Position numbers and translations under genes: made by a program
Notes under the pieces: model-generated
Seen by the model: only the letters and a program-made list of their open reading frames with translations
Database searches by the model: none
Told to the model about the DNA's origin: nothing
In this document: one piece after another, positions 12,111 through 24,457 of the stretch
Layout: each line of letters begins with the position of its first letter
Position numbering within the stretch: position 1 is the first letter of the stretch
Origin: Aegilops tauschii subsp. strangulata
Lineage: Eukaryota > Streptophyta > Magnoliopsida > Poales > Poaceae
NCBI RefSeq assembly: GCF_002575655.3
Contig: NC_053040.3
Coordinates: forward strand, 151,219,148-151,283,147
Direction: 5' to 3'
Length of the DNA: 64,000 nt

Positions 12111-13630
12111 TTGGCCGTATTACATGGCAACTCATTTTTAATATGAGGTTAGTGTGTGAATTGCCACATTGCAGGTTGTTCAGTGGATTTTTCAGCACAT
12201 TTTGAATTTTCTTGCATTTTAACATGGCAATTTCAACATAGTACATTTGCCTTCGAACATATGGCAACTCATTTTTGTATGAGGACAGGGTGTGAGTTGC
12301 CACATTATATGTTTGTGCAGTGGAAGATTTGTGCCTTTCTTTTGTACTATCTTGTGCTAACATGGCAACTTCAACATTTTGTTTTAAATGCCCTACTATC
12401 TGTACATTTTTCAAATGAAGCCAACGTGTTTAGTTGCCACATTTCCTGTTGGACAATCATAGGGGGTGTGGGTGTTCATATGATATTACCTGATCTTTTT
12501 TGCCACTTTCAATTGAGCCCATGTGGCAAGTACATTCTGTCAGGTGGCAACTGATTACTTCATACTTTCATTTCCACCCTGACATTTTGCTTTGTTCTTA
12601 CCTGAGCACAATGGCTCGCGGCGATCATCAAGATGATGATGATGAGTTCATGGAGTTACCGCAGCAGAATCGCGCAACTGGACGGACAAAAGACGGCGAT
12701 GAGGTAACTGTCCACCCCCCCCCCCCTCCCCCCATATGTTTTGAATGTCACATTGAGTTTGCAATCGTCTGTTACGAACTAAATTTTCATGATAGTGAAA
12801 CATGGCAACAAATGATCATTTGTCTGTTTTGCAGAAGAAGAAATGTAATCACAATAGGGCTTCACAGGAACGCCTGACTATATTGACCGATGGATTTACC
12901 GACGACCAGAAGGGAGCTGCTGCTGAGATGGGGATGCAGGCTCTGATGGATGTTCGGTGCAAGAATCTAGTGAACCCTGTATGTGACTGGCTCGATGAGA
13001 TTTACGAGCCCGCCTCCAGGGAATTTGTGATTCCGGGATGTGGAAGACTGCCATTGGACGAGGAATCCGTGTTCGGCACTTTGGGTGTGCCCCGTGGAGA
13101 AATCAAAGTCCCGTATGAGGTCAATAATAAGATTGAGGAAATGTTGTTTGCCCGTTTGTTTCCTGGGACGGCAACCATGCCGAACATGACTGTGTTGGCA
13201 AATTCGCTGCAGGCCATGACAACCCATGGCGAGGTTTTTAAGATGAAGCTACTCATGTACCTGATCTCAGTTGTTTTTGCGCCGACCACATCTCTTCGCC
13301 CAAGCAACAAATGCTTCCCCATCCTGGTGAATGATCTATCTCTACTCCTTTATTTCCTTCAATCTTTTTACTCCGATGTCATCTGTAAGCTAGTCACTGC
13401 CAGTTATTTTGATGTTTTTCCATTTGATTTCCGATGCGGCAACTTCTTGTCCTGAAATTTGTGTCGTGCAGGCAAAACTGAAAGATGTGAAGAACATGAA
13501 TTGGTGTAAGTTCATTGCGGACTTCCTGCATGATGCATTCTCAAACAAGATGTACCAGAAGGGTTGTCGACTCCATTTAATGGTATTTTTTTACTACCCC
13601 TTTGCAAACACTCTTAGCACCTTGAGTATG

Positions 13631-13735
13631 CATGGCAACCATGATGGTGATATTATGGCAACTACCATCATAACAAGATGGCAACTGCCAGCACAACATG
13701 ATGGCAACTAGCACATATAGATGGCAACTCTTTCT
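13631..13735 (+). repeat. 23-nt-phased CATGGCAACT cluster, protease intron 3
   Basis: The T of the TGGCAA core falls at 13633, 13656, 13679 and 13702 (steps of exactly 23), then 13722 (step 20). Confidence 0.9.
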
Positions 13736-15384
13736 TTCTTTCATGCCCTTTAACTTGATGTTTGAAGGAACATACATTAGCTTATTTTTCAACATAGCAT
13801 GATGGCAACTGACATATTTTCCTTTTTTATTGTGTACACCAGCTCATGTACGTCGATCGTCTTGATCTGTCCACCGTTGACTTTACTGGGGTAGGAGGTC
13901 GGCCACCTCCACATAAGTTTGATGTCTCTGCGTGGACGTACGGTGCTGTCAAAGCTGTGCTTGCCGCAAACAAGATAACTGATACTAAATATGGGAAACT
14001 GCAGGTTAGTTCTGGCTTCTTTCTTTACACGACATTCTTTCAATTTTGTTGCTACATAACATATGAAAAAATCCCCATACGGCAACCGCCTGTGGCTAAC
14101 AAGAGATGACTACCTTGTTAGCCATGGATGTCTGCGCATGGTATCCATGTCTTACGCCACATGGCAACTCCGCCATCCATGTTGAAACTTCTATCCTCTT
14201 CCTCTTACTTTTTTCAATACATGAACTGTTAGTTAGTGTTCATTATTTTCTCTCTTACAACCTAGCTGTTTTTTGTTATTTCCAGCTGATGGCCAAGCAT
14301 GCTATAGACTACAGCGTGTTTGGTGGGCCTCAAAACTTTGGGAAGTGGATGGACGTGCACTCAGCTCCATCTTGTCCTGCAGAGGTAATCAAGGATATAT
14401 ATCTATGGTTGTGTTTGGTTTATTTGATCTTGTGCACGTGACTCTAATATGGTTGGTTACTGCTGCTTCTTGTTTCGTGCACAGGCGAGGGCATCTGTTG
14501 AGCATCTAATTGGGCAGTTTGTATCCGGAATGACCAGCTTGCTCGGGAAGTTAGTTGAGGGTTGGACGACCCTTAATGGCTCTGACAGCGACGCGGTTGC
14601 GAGGCAGTTCACTCCATTTGTTGCAGAACGGACACATCGGCCAACTGGTTGCCGTGGTCGGTACGACTACAACAGCTCGCAGGAGCTTCCTGACACACAA
14701 GATGAACTAGATGGAGATGCTGTTCTCGACAAGGATGATGACGATGACATGGAGAACGTGCAACACGACACCGACGATGATGAACATGTTGAAGTTCGTG
14801 CATGTGGTAAGAAGGGCAAGGTTGCACCAGATGTCCCCTCACCGGAGAAAGTCAAAAACATACAGCTGCGAGAGGCAAGGGGGTGTCGCCCTCAAAGAGG
14901 GGGAGGGATCCAGAGGATGTTGGGCAGGACTCTCCTGGCAAGAGGTCTAGGACCGATCCCTTAGCTTCTAGGAGGAGGTTCGACTTCTATTTTAGTGTTT
15001 TGTTTTGTCTCTCCTTTTGAATAGACTGGCCCTTTTTTCCATTTTTTCTGCTAAGCGTGGCAACGATTTTCGTGTCTGACACTTGGCACCTTTTTTGCCA
15101 CTTTTCTTATACGTGCAGTGAGGCAACAGCTGGTGGACGAGCAGTTACAAAGAAACAAGCACCAACGCCAACCCGTGTTTCTGCTCAATTGAACAAGGGT
15201 GCCCCCATTGCTGGTGACACCCCTTCCACCAGGTCATCTCCTCGTACGACGACGTCCAACCCCGGGGATCCTGTCATGTTGCCAGACTTGAGGAAGACTG
15301 TCAAGAAGTAGGTTATCCCTGTTCCTTCATTGCCATAGTGCTATATTTTTGCTTTTCAATGCAGCTGTTCAGCTTGCCACATGG

Positions 15385-15800
15385 GCAACAGCCATCAGTC
15401 CCACATGGCAACTGTTGTTTTTCCAATGATCTCTTTCTTTTTACTGCGTGGCAACTCCTGCTTGTTTTGCATGGCAACTGCTATCTAGGCCAAATGGCAA
15501 CTCTTATTCCACCTACATGGCAACTACCAGCTTTCCATTGGCTTGTGTGCTCATCCATATCTAGTTTTGAAATTGCAGCCCTGGCACATCAGACATTTTT
15601 TTCATTTTTCAAGATGGCTACCATGGCAACTCCTGCTTGTTCTGCATGGCAACTGCTAACTAGGCCACATGGCAACTCTTATTCTACCTGCATGGCAACT
15701 ACCAGCCTTCCATTGGCTTGTGTGCTCATCCATACCTAGTTTTGAAATGGCAGCCCTGGCACATCACACATTTTTTTCATTTTTTAAGATGGCTACCATG
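15385..15800 (+). repeat. Two 23-nt-phased CATGGCAACT clusters in a 175-bp tandem duplication, protease intron 7
   Basis: Cores at 15449, 15472, 15495, 15518 and again at 15624, 15647, 15670, 15693. The whole block of about 175 bp is duplicated, including the text after the cluster (GGCTTGTGTGCTCATCCATA). Confidence 0.9.
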
Positions 15801-17224
15801 GCAAATATTTTTTGTTCATTTTTCAATACTTTTCATGTGCTTTTTCTTTGCAGGGTGAAGAAGACTACTACACGCGTGACCAAGCAGAACATTAGAGACC
15901 CACTCGAACGCCTTCATTCAAAGTTGTCGACACGTGGCAACTCAGACGTTCATGAGGTGCCAGTCGGCAAAACTGCTGCTACAGCGTCAACTGTTCCCAC
16001 TAGCTCTGATGCAAGCGGTCGACCATCTCCGCCGATTGCAGATGTGCAGGCTACAACAACAGGCATCCGTACATCTGGGAGTGACGAGTCGGTATCTGCC
16101 AGGACTGCTGAAATATTGCCCACTCTGCTGGCAATGAAGGATGCTGCTGTGAGCCATGCCACCCGATCAGCAAGTGTTGAAGTGGACGCCCCCGAGATCA
16201 ACCTAAGCAAGGAAGATTCCCGCTCATCTGAGACGGATTCCAAGCGCGTGGGTGGTGGCACTTCTGCGTCCATGAAAAAAGGGGCTGAGGCGACAGTCCA
16301 TAATGATATGCCATCCACAGGTGAGAGTCTTGGCACAACAGCTCCAGCTTCTGGTGGTCCAGAGGTTGCTAAGGCGACCGTTTCACGAACTGGCCTTCCA
16401 CCTAGGCGTTGTAGCCCCCGCAAGCAATCAGCACACATACCCAACGCACCGGCTGTAGCTAGGAGCAATAGAGATGACTCTGGTTATGTGCCTGCGTCCA
16501 CGCTGTTCCCATCACCTGCCAAAATCAATGTTATGGAGAAAACGGAAGACCGGAGTACAACTGCCCAGGTGGCAAGCCGGGCAGGACTGACGGAGGTGAA
16601 CGTCCGGAGCGGACTGCGTCTTTACCCGTCGTGGAGAACCCCAGCTTAAATCTATGCACTTCTAAGCTCCCAGTCAATGTTGGTGTCCCCTACAGCCCAA
16701 ACAAGAAGATTGTCAACAAAGTTGCGACTGATACCGCTGACAACACGCCCCGCCCTACGAATAAGCCCGATGATTCTGTAGCGGCCGATGCAGAAATGTT
16801 TGTTGATCTTTCACCCTTGGATTCTGCCCAGCAAGTTGTTCGCGGTTCGGCCAGTAGGCAGGAGAGGCACCCAATGGCCTTCACCCCATCGAGCTTTAGC
16901 CTTGGCATTAGTCAAGATCAACCAGTGGTGCAAGATCCTACGCCAGTTGCCTTTGCTTTCCCGGCAGGCATGGCCGCAATGATGGCGCAGCCAATGGTCG
17001 AGGGCAGGAAGGCTGTGAAGTTCGCAGAGCCGATTGTGCAAGGTACATTTCTTCTGCGTTTATCATTTTCTTGTATACATCTTTTTAGTCTGACTTTTGT
17101 CCCAAGAATTTTTTTTGGGTTCTCACTTGTGATGGCAAATGTTATCTAATGGATATGGCAACTGGATTTGTTGCACATTGTCACCTACATTTTTGTTGCC
17201 ATGTTGCATTTTCCATTCGGCAAG

Positions 17225-17335
17225 TACATGGCAACTGTAGTTGGTACAACATGGCAACTGTAGTTGTTGTCACATGGCAACTACAATGCACTACACATGC
17301 CAACTGGAGTTGCCTCCACATGGCAACTCCCTACG
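17225..17335 (+). repeat. 23-nt-phased CATGGCAACT cluster, protease intron 8
   Basis: Five cores at 17227, 17250, 17273, 17296 and 17319 (C of CATGG/CATGC), all exactly 23 apart. The 13 bases between cores differ from unit to unit. Confidence 0.92.
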
Positions 17336-19151
17336 TTTTCTACCTACATTTCATATTCTGCACCCTTTCTTTCACACTAAACTTGTTTTGTTTTCCAAGT
17401 ATCCTAACCCACTTTTTTGATCCTTGTAGCCACCCCTGAGGAGATTACGCCGTCACTTGATGAAGCTTACCGCAGGATTGAGGAGACAGCATTGCAGAGG
17501 AGGTCCTCACGAGGTCAGGGGCAATCAAGTTCTAACGTGCCTGCTGAGACGGTATCTGAGGATACCATTAGAAGTGCCACCCCTAGTTCTGTGAGGCAGC
17601 ATAGGGTAGTTCACGCACCATCCGCGGATGATTACGAGCCAGAAGTCAAGGCCACAAAGGATCAGAACCAGCTGTACGATATTGTCAAGTGCTTTGGAAA
17701 TGTGAGGTCCAACAGCAAGCACATGAAGGAACTGAAAGCGTAATGACCACACCACATAACCTCTCATTTGCGTTGCTCTTTTTACTATTCCTCCATTTGC
17801 TATTTCTAGATATGCTCCGTTCACATTTTATTTCTTTCTTTTTTACTTAGTATACATGATTCTTTCATGTTATATCATTTTCATACAGCTCATGTTTGGA
17901 CAGAACCAAGATCATACAATGCGATGCGACGTACGTTGACCTGGGTGATCTTGCCGAGTCTGTGAGGCCACTCGGTAAAATGTCGAAGAATGTAGTTGCA
18001 TGTGGGATTGACTTCATCAACAGGCATATGGATATGTCTCCCGACAAAACAATCATGCAGTACAGTGTGACCTGCAAAATATGGGATGGTGACTTCCACC
18101 ACAAAATCCCGAGGAAGCATTTTCCTGCGCATGGTGATTTCAAGCTCACAATGAAGAAATGTGTGAGTACTCCTTCCTATTTTGCACATTTTCCTCCCAT
18201 GGTATGTTTTTGCAAGTAGCTATGCTTCACATGTGGGCTACACCCTGTTTTGTGACAGCTGTTTCATGTGGCAACAGCTGCCATGTAAAATGACTTTCGA
18301 TTTGCTTCTTACTATAACCTATGTGGCTCAAACTAAAATACAGGGAAACTTTGTTCATACATGGATGGCAACTTCTTTTAATTACCCACTATAACTAAAC
18401 ATTTCTATGTGGGTTTACTTTTTGGACCCTTGCTGCTTTATGTCACTCATGTGCCTCTTAGTGCAACCGGTGATATCTTTTACACGTCATTTTCCCAATT
18501 ACATCATTTCTGTTCTCCATGTGAACTCTGCTCCTTCTTTCCTTCATTTTACTTGCAGGTCTTGTTCCCCATGTTCCAGGAGCTTGCACCACACGACCCA
18601 CATGACAAGTGTGGTCACCACTACGCGATCTGCCTTGACCTGAAGAACCAACGTATTGAGGTGCTTGATTCAATGCGTTCAGAAGCTGATGCAGACCTTA
18701 CTACGCGTGTTGAATACTTCATCAACAACCTCAAAGAGACATGGAACCGTCACTACAAAAACTCAAAGGTCCAGATCAGACATTTTCCAATTGAGTATGT
18801 GGCGACTATGAAGCAAGGAAACCGGTATTTTCCCATCTTTTCTTCATGTGTCCTATACACCAATGCTAACCCTGTTGTCACCTTTGAATTGAAGTTTATG
18901 ATTTTTCTCTCTGTTCTTGTGAGTTCACCTGATTCTTTTCTTGTTTTAGGCACGACTGCGGCTTTCACATGTTGGAATACCTTGCAAAGTGGGAAGGTCG
19001 ACGGGTTCCTGTCGTCACAGCTGCAATGGTCGTCGAGCTCCGCAAAATTTACACATGTAACTTGTTGATGAATGAAGATTTCAACACGCGGTCCAACGCA
19101 CGTGAGTTCATAGAGGAAGTTGTCAAGAAAGCCACCAAGAAGTACAAGTGA

Positions 19152-19694
19152 TCACGTCGTGCTCCATACCGAACGCCTACCTTACATTCTGTTGCCGAGG
19201 AATGTAAGGTATTACCTTTGTTCTTTTCAAAACTATGTCCGTGTACTATGTTATGGCTGCATCTCCGCGTAGCCTAGTATGTAGTGGTGTTTGTGTGAGC
19301 GACATTTGAACATTTTCTGTAATATATGTGTGGATGTGAACCTAATTAGGTGTGACAGCAGATACGTTTATGTTTTTCAGTATTATTATGCGTTCATCGT
19401 TGGTAGTACCAGTTTGGTGTTTCGAATGCGTCTACGATGTTTGAAAACATGGCAAATGTAGTTCATCAGACACAGTTAGTGAAAATTATCGTCCTTTTTC
19501 ATTTGTCTGTTTGGTTCTTTTTTTTCATTGCTAACTGTACTGGCTAGCATGGTAGTTTGATCACGCGGCCGTAACCTGTGCGGTTGCTCCACGTGACCGT
19601 TTCAACTTGTTTCCCATAGTTTGCACACAATACAATATGTGTGACTAAAATGCGCTGATTGAACACGGAAATCTACGCGATGCACACTCAGTAG
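19152..19694. other. Intergenic 3' flank between convergent MULE genes
   Basis: Follows the protease stop codon. T-rich, with scattered TGGCAAA text; no reading frame or recognised element. Probably holds the protease 3' untranslated region. Confidence 0.5.
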
Positions 19695-19924
19695 AACTAA
19701 CATGGCATTTTCAGTACAACTAACATGGCAGATTCAATACAAATAACATGGCAGATTCAATACAAATAACAGGGCAGATTCAGTATAAATAACATGGCAA
19801 ATTCAGTAGAAATGGCATGGCAGATTCAGTAGAAACGGCATGGAAGATTCAGTTGAAGTAACATGGCAAATTTAGTACCATACACATGGCAACTGTAGTT
19901 ATTCATCCATGGCAATTTCCTTCA
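19695..19924 (+). repeat. 23-bp tandem repeat array between the MULE genes
   Basis: Eight full units of 23 bp (19695-19878, exactly 184 bp) with consensus AACTAACATGGCAGATTCAG plus TAC, followed by two more in-phase cores. The T of the core falls at 19703 and every 23 bases to 19910, ten in a row. Confidence 0.93.
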
Positions 19925-20849
19925 AATTCTGATGCCCATCAAGAGTCATTCTCCCATTTTTAAAAATTTAGAACATCTAGATTACAAAAAAAGGTCACCA
20001 AGGACCAAGTCACGGTGCTCCAATGTTGCTTACGGATTGCCTGTCCCTTTCTTAGTTTTCTTGTGTTTTGCTTGAATCTCCAATCCCGATTTGTATCTTA
20101 TCTCTTTTGGACGCCCCTTTGTGATGGAACGGGGCGGGTTCCTGACCTGGGTTTGTGTGCTTGCTGTTCCAGATCCTACCTCCGAGTTTTCAGATGATGG
20201 CCCCGTGGACGAAGGCACACTTGATGTGCGGGGGAACCTGTGTAAGGCTTCCTCAGCTTTCCTCTTCTTGATCTCATCAAGCTCTCTTTTCAGAGCCTTC
20301 CTGTGTTTTTCTACGACCCTCGTTGTCTCATCACTCTTGCATGCTTCATCAATTAGTTCAGCATAGTTCTTTGTCAACACAACGTGCCTCATGGCTTTCA
20401 TGGTTGACTCTGGTCTCTTGTCATGCACAGCCAAAACTGCATTTGATGTTTGCGGCGCCAATGCGTCGTCAGCGTCCCAAGTCCATCACCGCCGTATGAA
20501 ATGGCGGGGCATTCGTGTCACCGCGTTCATGTCCATTACTTTTAGTATGTGTCAGCACACAATCCCGTCCCGTTTGAATTTGCAGCATTGGCAGTAGTAT
20601 TCGCCTTCGCTTATCGAGGCCTTCACAAAGTAGTTCCTTCCCTTGTCCGGGTCTTCAGGTTCTGAATCCGACATGCCCAAGATAGAACACACCTTGAACG
20701 TATGTTTGTCCACCTGGAAAGCCGTGTACATGCTGGCACGCTTTATTTCTTCCTGGAATCTGCAAGTTTTGTGTGGTTTTGTTAAACTCTTGTGTGATGT
20801 TTTTTGTAGCACCTTATGTTGTTGTGGCCAATGGAAGTACAGTTCGTTT

Positions 20850-21180
20850 AAACATGGCAACTACAGTTCATTAAACATGGCAACTGCAGTTGAGTAAACA
20901 TGGCAACTTCAGTTCATTAAACATGGCAACTGCAGTTCATTAAACATGGCAACTGTAATTCATTAAACATGGCAATTTGCATAACATCTTTAATTGGAAT
21001 TTGCATTTCCATACCATCATGGCCAATGGAAGTACAGTTCATTAAACATGGCAACTACAGTTCATCAAACATGGCAACTGCAGTTGAGTAAATATGGCAA
21101 CTGCAGTTGAGTAAACATGGCAACTGTACTTCATTAAACATGGCAAACTGTAGTTCATTAAACATGGCAACTACATATCA
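20850..21180 (+). repeat. Two long 23-nt-phased CATGGCAACT clusters, transposase intron 4
   Basis: Cores at 20855, 20878, 20901, 20924, 20947, 20970 (six) and 21049, 21072, 21095, 21118, 21141 (five), then 21165 (step 24). Typical unit ATTAAACATGGCAACTGCAG plus TTC. The two clusters are themselves copies about 194 bp apart, each preceded by GGCCAATGGAAGTACAGTTC. Confidence 0.92.
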
Positions 21181-23159
21181 TGGTTACTCTGTACTCAATG
21201 GCTACTTTTCAACAAATCATCATTTTCAAATAAGCTTTTCAACTGCATTGCATTCTACATGGCACCTACTACCTTCATGCTTGTGCAAATAAGATTGTAA
21301 CACAACTGACTTACTTGTTAAAAATCTTGTTGGTGTATATCTTGCTCATCTGCCTCTCCATCGGTAAATACGTTAGCAATTTTGGCTGCTTGAGCGCGGT
21401 GTTTGCTTCTTGCTGTAGCTCAGATCCCAGTATTTTTTGTTGCAAAGCGGTGTATTGCTTGGCAAACTGTAGCAATGAGTTGTCAGGGCTCACGTACCGC
21501 TTCAAAATAGCATTGAACCCCTCGCTGCGCTGCGTAGTCTGCAGAAACGGGAAGAAGCACTACATGAAGTAGGTCGGCACCCAATACATTCGCTTCTCCC
21601 ACAGGCTAGCAAGCGTCTCGTTGTCTTGGACTTGATATGTTTCAATCATAGCCATCCAGCTCCTTTCAAACTCCTCCACCGTCAAGCTGTGGTCCACACA
21701 CAACTCGAATGCCTTGTGCAGCTCTGGACAGTCAGCAAAGAACGGTCCTAGCGTCTCCTCGGCCTTCTTTATAATGTGCCACCTGCAGTGCCTGTGCACT
21801 GTCAACGGAAAGACCTCCTCTATTCCTACACGCATGCTAAAATCATGGTCTGTTATTATGTTCATCGGAGCAAGTCCACCCATGCACTCCAAGAAGGTCT
21901 TGAACATCCAAGTGTACCCATCCGTGTCTTCGTTCCGAACGAGCCCACATCCGAACTGCAATGACTGATTGTGGTTATTTAATCCTATGAATGGAGCGCA
22001 TGGCATCTTGTACATATTAGTGAGATATGTCGCGTCGAATGAAATGCAATCTCGGAAATGTTTGTAGGCTCTTCTTGCAGCACCATCCACCCAATACATG
22101 TTCCTGACACGGTCCTCATCGTCCAATCTTATCATGTAGAAGAAATCTGGATCTCCCTTCGCTTTCTCATCGAAGTAGGCTATCGTGGCTTCTATGTCAG
22201 CCAACTTGCTCTCTCTACGGTACTTTGCCTTTAGGTTTGTGACGTCTGCTGGTATGTAAGGCATGCTACTCAGAGTCCCATTTTTGCTGTGGATGAGGGA
22301 TAGTATCTGGACCATTCTTGATGGACTGACGTTACAATCATGTAGCAGCTTTATGAATTTCTTCTCGAGGGGGGTGAATCCTCTGTGGGCGGTCAGAAAT
22401 TTTACCAGGTCAAACTTCTTTATGAGTTCGTGGTTGTGCTCGTCAAAATATTCAGTGACCACCCACCGTGCTCCATCTACGTTCAGCTTACACCGGACAG
22501 GACATTCCGTCTTGACAATGATACCTCTCTTTCGTTCCGGAACGACAGGCGCAACACCTTTACCCTTCTTGTTCTTTCGTGCCTTGTAGCACATCATCTC
22601 ACCTCTGCTGTACTCATTAGTTTTATTTATTTTCCTATGGTATTCGGTGTTAACCGTAAACCCATGGAACTTTGCATATGTCTGGTAGAACTCCTTTGCG
22701 TCTTCGAATGAATCAAATCTCTGCCCAACGTACGGTGGCTGAGGTACCATGATTTCTGATTGCCCACCATCTTCATCCCCTTGTGCTTCGTCATCAGTTT
22801 CATCATTCACTTCAGTATCGGCGGCTGTTTCATCTGCTTGAGTGTTGCTTGTGCTGGTGTTCAAAGGTGTGCTTGTCGGCATTGCTGGAACGATTGCCAT
22901 TTCCGACATTGACTCGGCATTGTTTGTGGCATGATTGTTGGCTGGCTGGTGGAACGCGTCTTTCGTGCGCTCAGAGCTCCCCGCAGTAGATGTCCCCGTG
23001 CCGCTGTTGATTGTAGTTGAAGGTCCTGCAATTAAAAAACAGGTACGAGCGTAAGATTTTGCTTGAATGGCATGTTTATTGTAACGGAGTACAGCAACTG
23101 CATGTGATTTGGCATGACATCATTCACACATTAAGCCGTGAGTCTGCATATGGCCATGC

Positions 23160-23335
23160 ATGGCAACTATAGTTCTCCAGTCATGGCAGCTACAGTCCAA
23201 CAAACATGGCAACTACTGTTGCCAATGCATGGCAACCACCTTCTTTCAGTACCAAAACTTGGATTCTATAGCCATGGCAGCTACAGTCCAACATACATGG
23301 CAACCACTGCTGCCAATACATGGCAACCAGTTTAT
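23160..23335 (+). repeat. 23-nt-phased clusters, transposase intron 3 (first group)
   Basis: Cores at 23161, 23184, 23207, 23230 and, after a gap of 45, at 23275, 23298, 23321. Confidence 0.9.
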
Positions 23336-23719
23336 TCTAGCATCGAAACTTGTATTCTAGGCTTGAGCTCACTAGGCAAATGCGATCAATCATGAATGTT
23401 GCACACACTCTTATAGCAATTGGCAAATCCCGAAGACAATATATGACTCTTTGCACACGACCACTTGGTAGCATTTTTTGTTTGTTTTTTCCACCACCAC
23501 CGTTACAAATCTACTTTTCCTCACATGCTATTCCCACAAAAGCAAACGCAGTACTGCTTTCTGGTTCACATTTTTACCTTGTTGTGCCGCATGTGCCGAT
23601 GTTGTGTGGTCTGTCATCCCAATTTGATGTGCTCTATCTGCAATAACGTTGTCCTGCAACTGTGAAGCTTGCCATGAGACGTTTCCACCGTAACAACCTG
23701 TGATCATGGTAGCAGTTGG

Positions 23720-23905
23720 TCATTGCATGGCAACTGTAGTTTGTTCAGCATGGCACATGTAGTGGTCCAACCATGCCACACATGTTTGTTCACACTTGTC
23801 ATCCACGGTTGTTTAGATAGTGCAATCACATTTGATTATACATGGCAACTGCAGTTGTCCAGGCATGGCAACTGCAGCTGTCCAGGCATGGCAACTGCAG
23901 GTGTT
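23720..23905 (+). repeat. 23-nt-phased clusters, transposase intron 3 (second group)
   Basis: Cores at 23728, 23751, 23774 and at 23843, 23866, 23889. The second trio is nearly uniform (CATGGCAACTGCAG followed by TGTCCAGG). Confidence 0.9.
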
Positions 23906-24457
23906 AGATATGTTCCTTTCTCCTAACTCACTGTCCACAACTTCACTTCATACACTCACCTGTGTACGACGTTGATGGCAGATACATGGTTGCTGCCTGA
24001 TGCCACGTGATGCATGAAGGTCCTACATTTTTTCCGACGTAACTCGTGAGTCTTTTGCCATCCTTGCAAGTTTAATTTCATGTCCACAACACTAAGTTTC
24101 TTTTTCGTATGCGTTACCTTGATTTGCCACATTAGTTAGCTGAAGTTGGTTGCCCGTACATTTGTCAGCGTTAGCGCCCTGTGACTGAACTTGCCATGCT
24201 GCCCCCCTGATTGTGGTTTGGTCATAAGAACCTGCTAAAAATTAGATTGTAGGACATAAGTAGATGACATCTTCATCGTCACGAACATGGCAACTGTTTC
24301 TTTTTTGTTTATCATGCATCGTACCGATGCCCACGTAGTGCTCTAGTAGTGGCAGCAAGGGCCCTGCAGAAATGAGTTGATTGTACTCTGCTGCATCCCA
24401 AGGTGGCGTTTCCGGCCTTTGAGAAAGCCAAGGATCATTGCCATCTTCGTGATTCAT

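Larger units (their letters stand above)
12611..19151 (+). pseudogene. Ulp1/SENP-type (C48) cysteine protease gene of the MULE, with two frameshifts
   Basis: Twelve coding exons with matching phases: 12611-12703, 12835-13326, 13472-13582, 13843-14004, 14286-14384, 14485-14977, 15119-15307, 15854-17042, 17430-17739, 17889-18162, 18559-18824, 18950-19151. Restoring two lost bases gives about 1,293 residues. The last two exons form the peptidase domain, with the catalytic set in order: His in CGHHYAI (~1159), Asp in EVLDS (~1175), Gln in KQGNR (~1224), Cys in HDCGF (~1230). Family members cleave ubiquitin-like modifiers such as SUMO; the substrate here is unknown. The N-terminal ~300 residues match the conserved domain found with Ulp1 in grass transposons; the middle is Ser/Thr-rich and looks disordered. 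Frameshifts: an A-run at 14854-14858 one base short, and another near 16569. Downstream codons resume normally, so the protease part is intact. Confidence 0.85.
20030..24457 (-). pseudogene. FAR1/FHY3-type MULE transposase gene with three in-frame stops
   Basis: Five exons, all phases fitting: 24457-24325, 24231-24118, 24022-23960, 23025-21315, 20759-20030; 2,751 bp, 916 residues if stops are ignored. Domains in order: an acidic N-terminus; a FAR1 zinc-type DNA-binding domain at ~200-300 (FEDAKEFYQTYA, MMCYKAR, TECPVRCKL, HNHEL); a MULE DDE transposase core at ~390-560 (ISFDATY for the first Asp, IITDHDF for the second, then CRWHIIKKA and FERSW); and a SWIM zinc finger near 730-745 (YYCQCC...IVC*H). 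Stops: TAG 21560-21562 before CFFPFLQTTQRS, TGA 20552-20554 inside SWIM between its last Cys and His, TGA 20486-20488 before WTWDADD. The family cuts and rejoins transposon ends. No full-length product is expected; a protein ending at the first stop would keep the DNA-binding and most of the catalytic domain. Confidence 0.88.

Noticed and set aside
19695..21180. 23-bp repeat arrays considered as CRISPR or as a centromeric satellite
   Set aside because: A plant nuclear context, unit far too short, and no repeat-spacer architecture of CRISPR. Clusters of 3-10 units spread through introns do not resemble a satellite block.
12611..24457. Protease and FAR1-like genes considered as domesticated host genes
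   Set aside because: They lie together inside TIRs with a direct repeat, share the element's repeat motif in their introns, and carry frameshifts or stops. A mobile-element origin without host function is the simpler reading.
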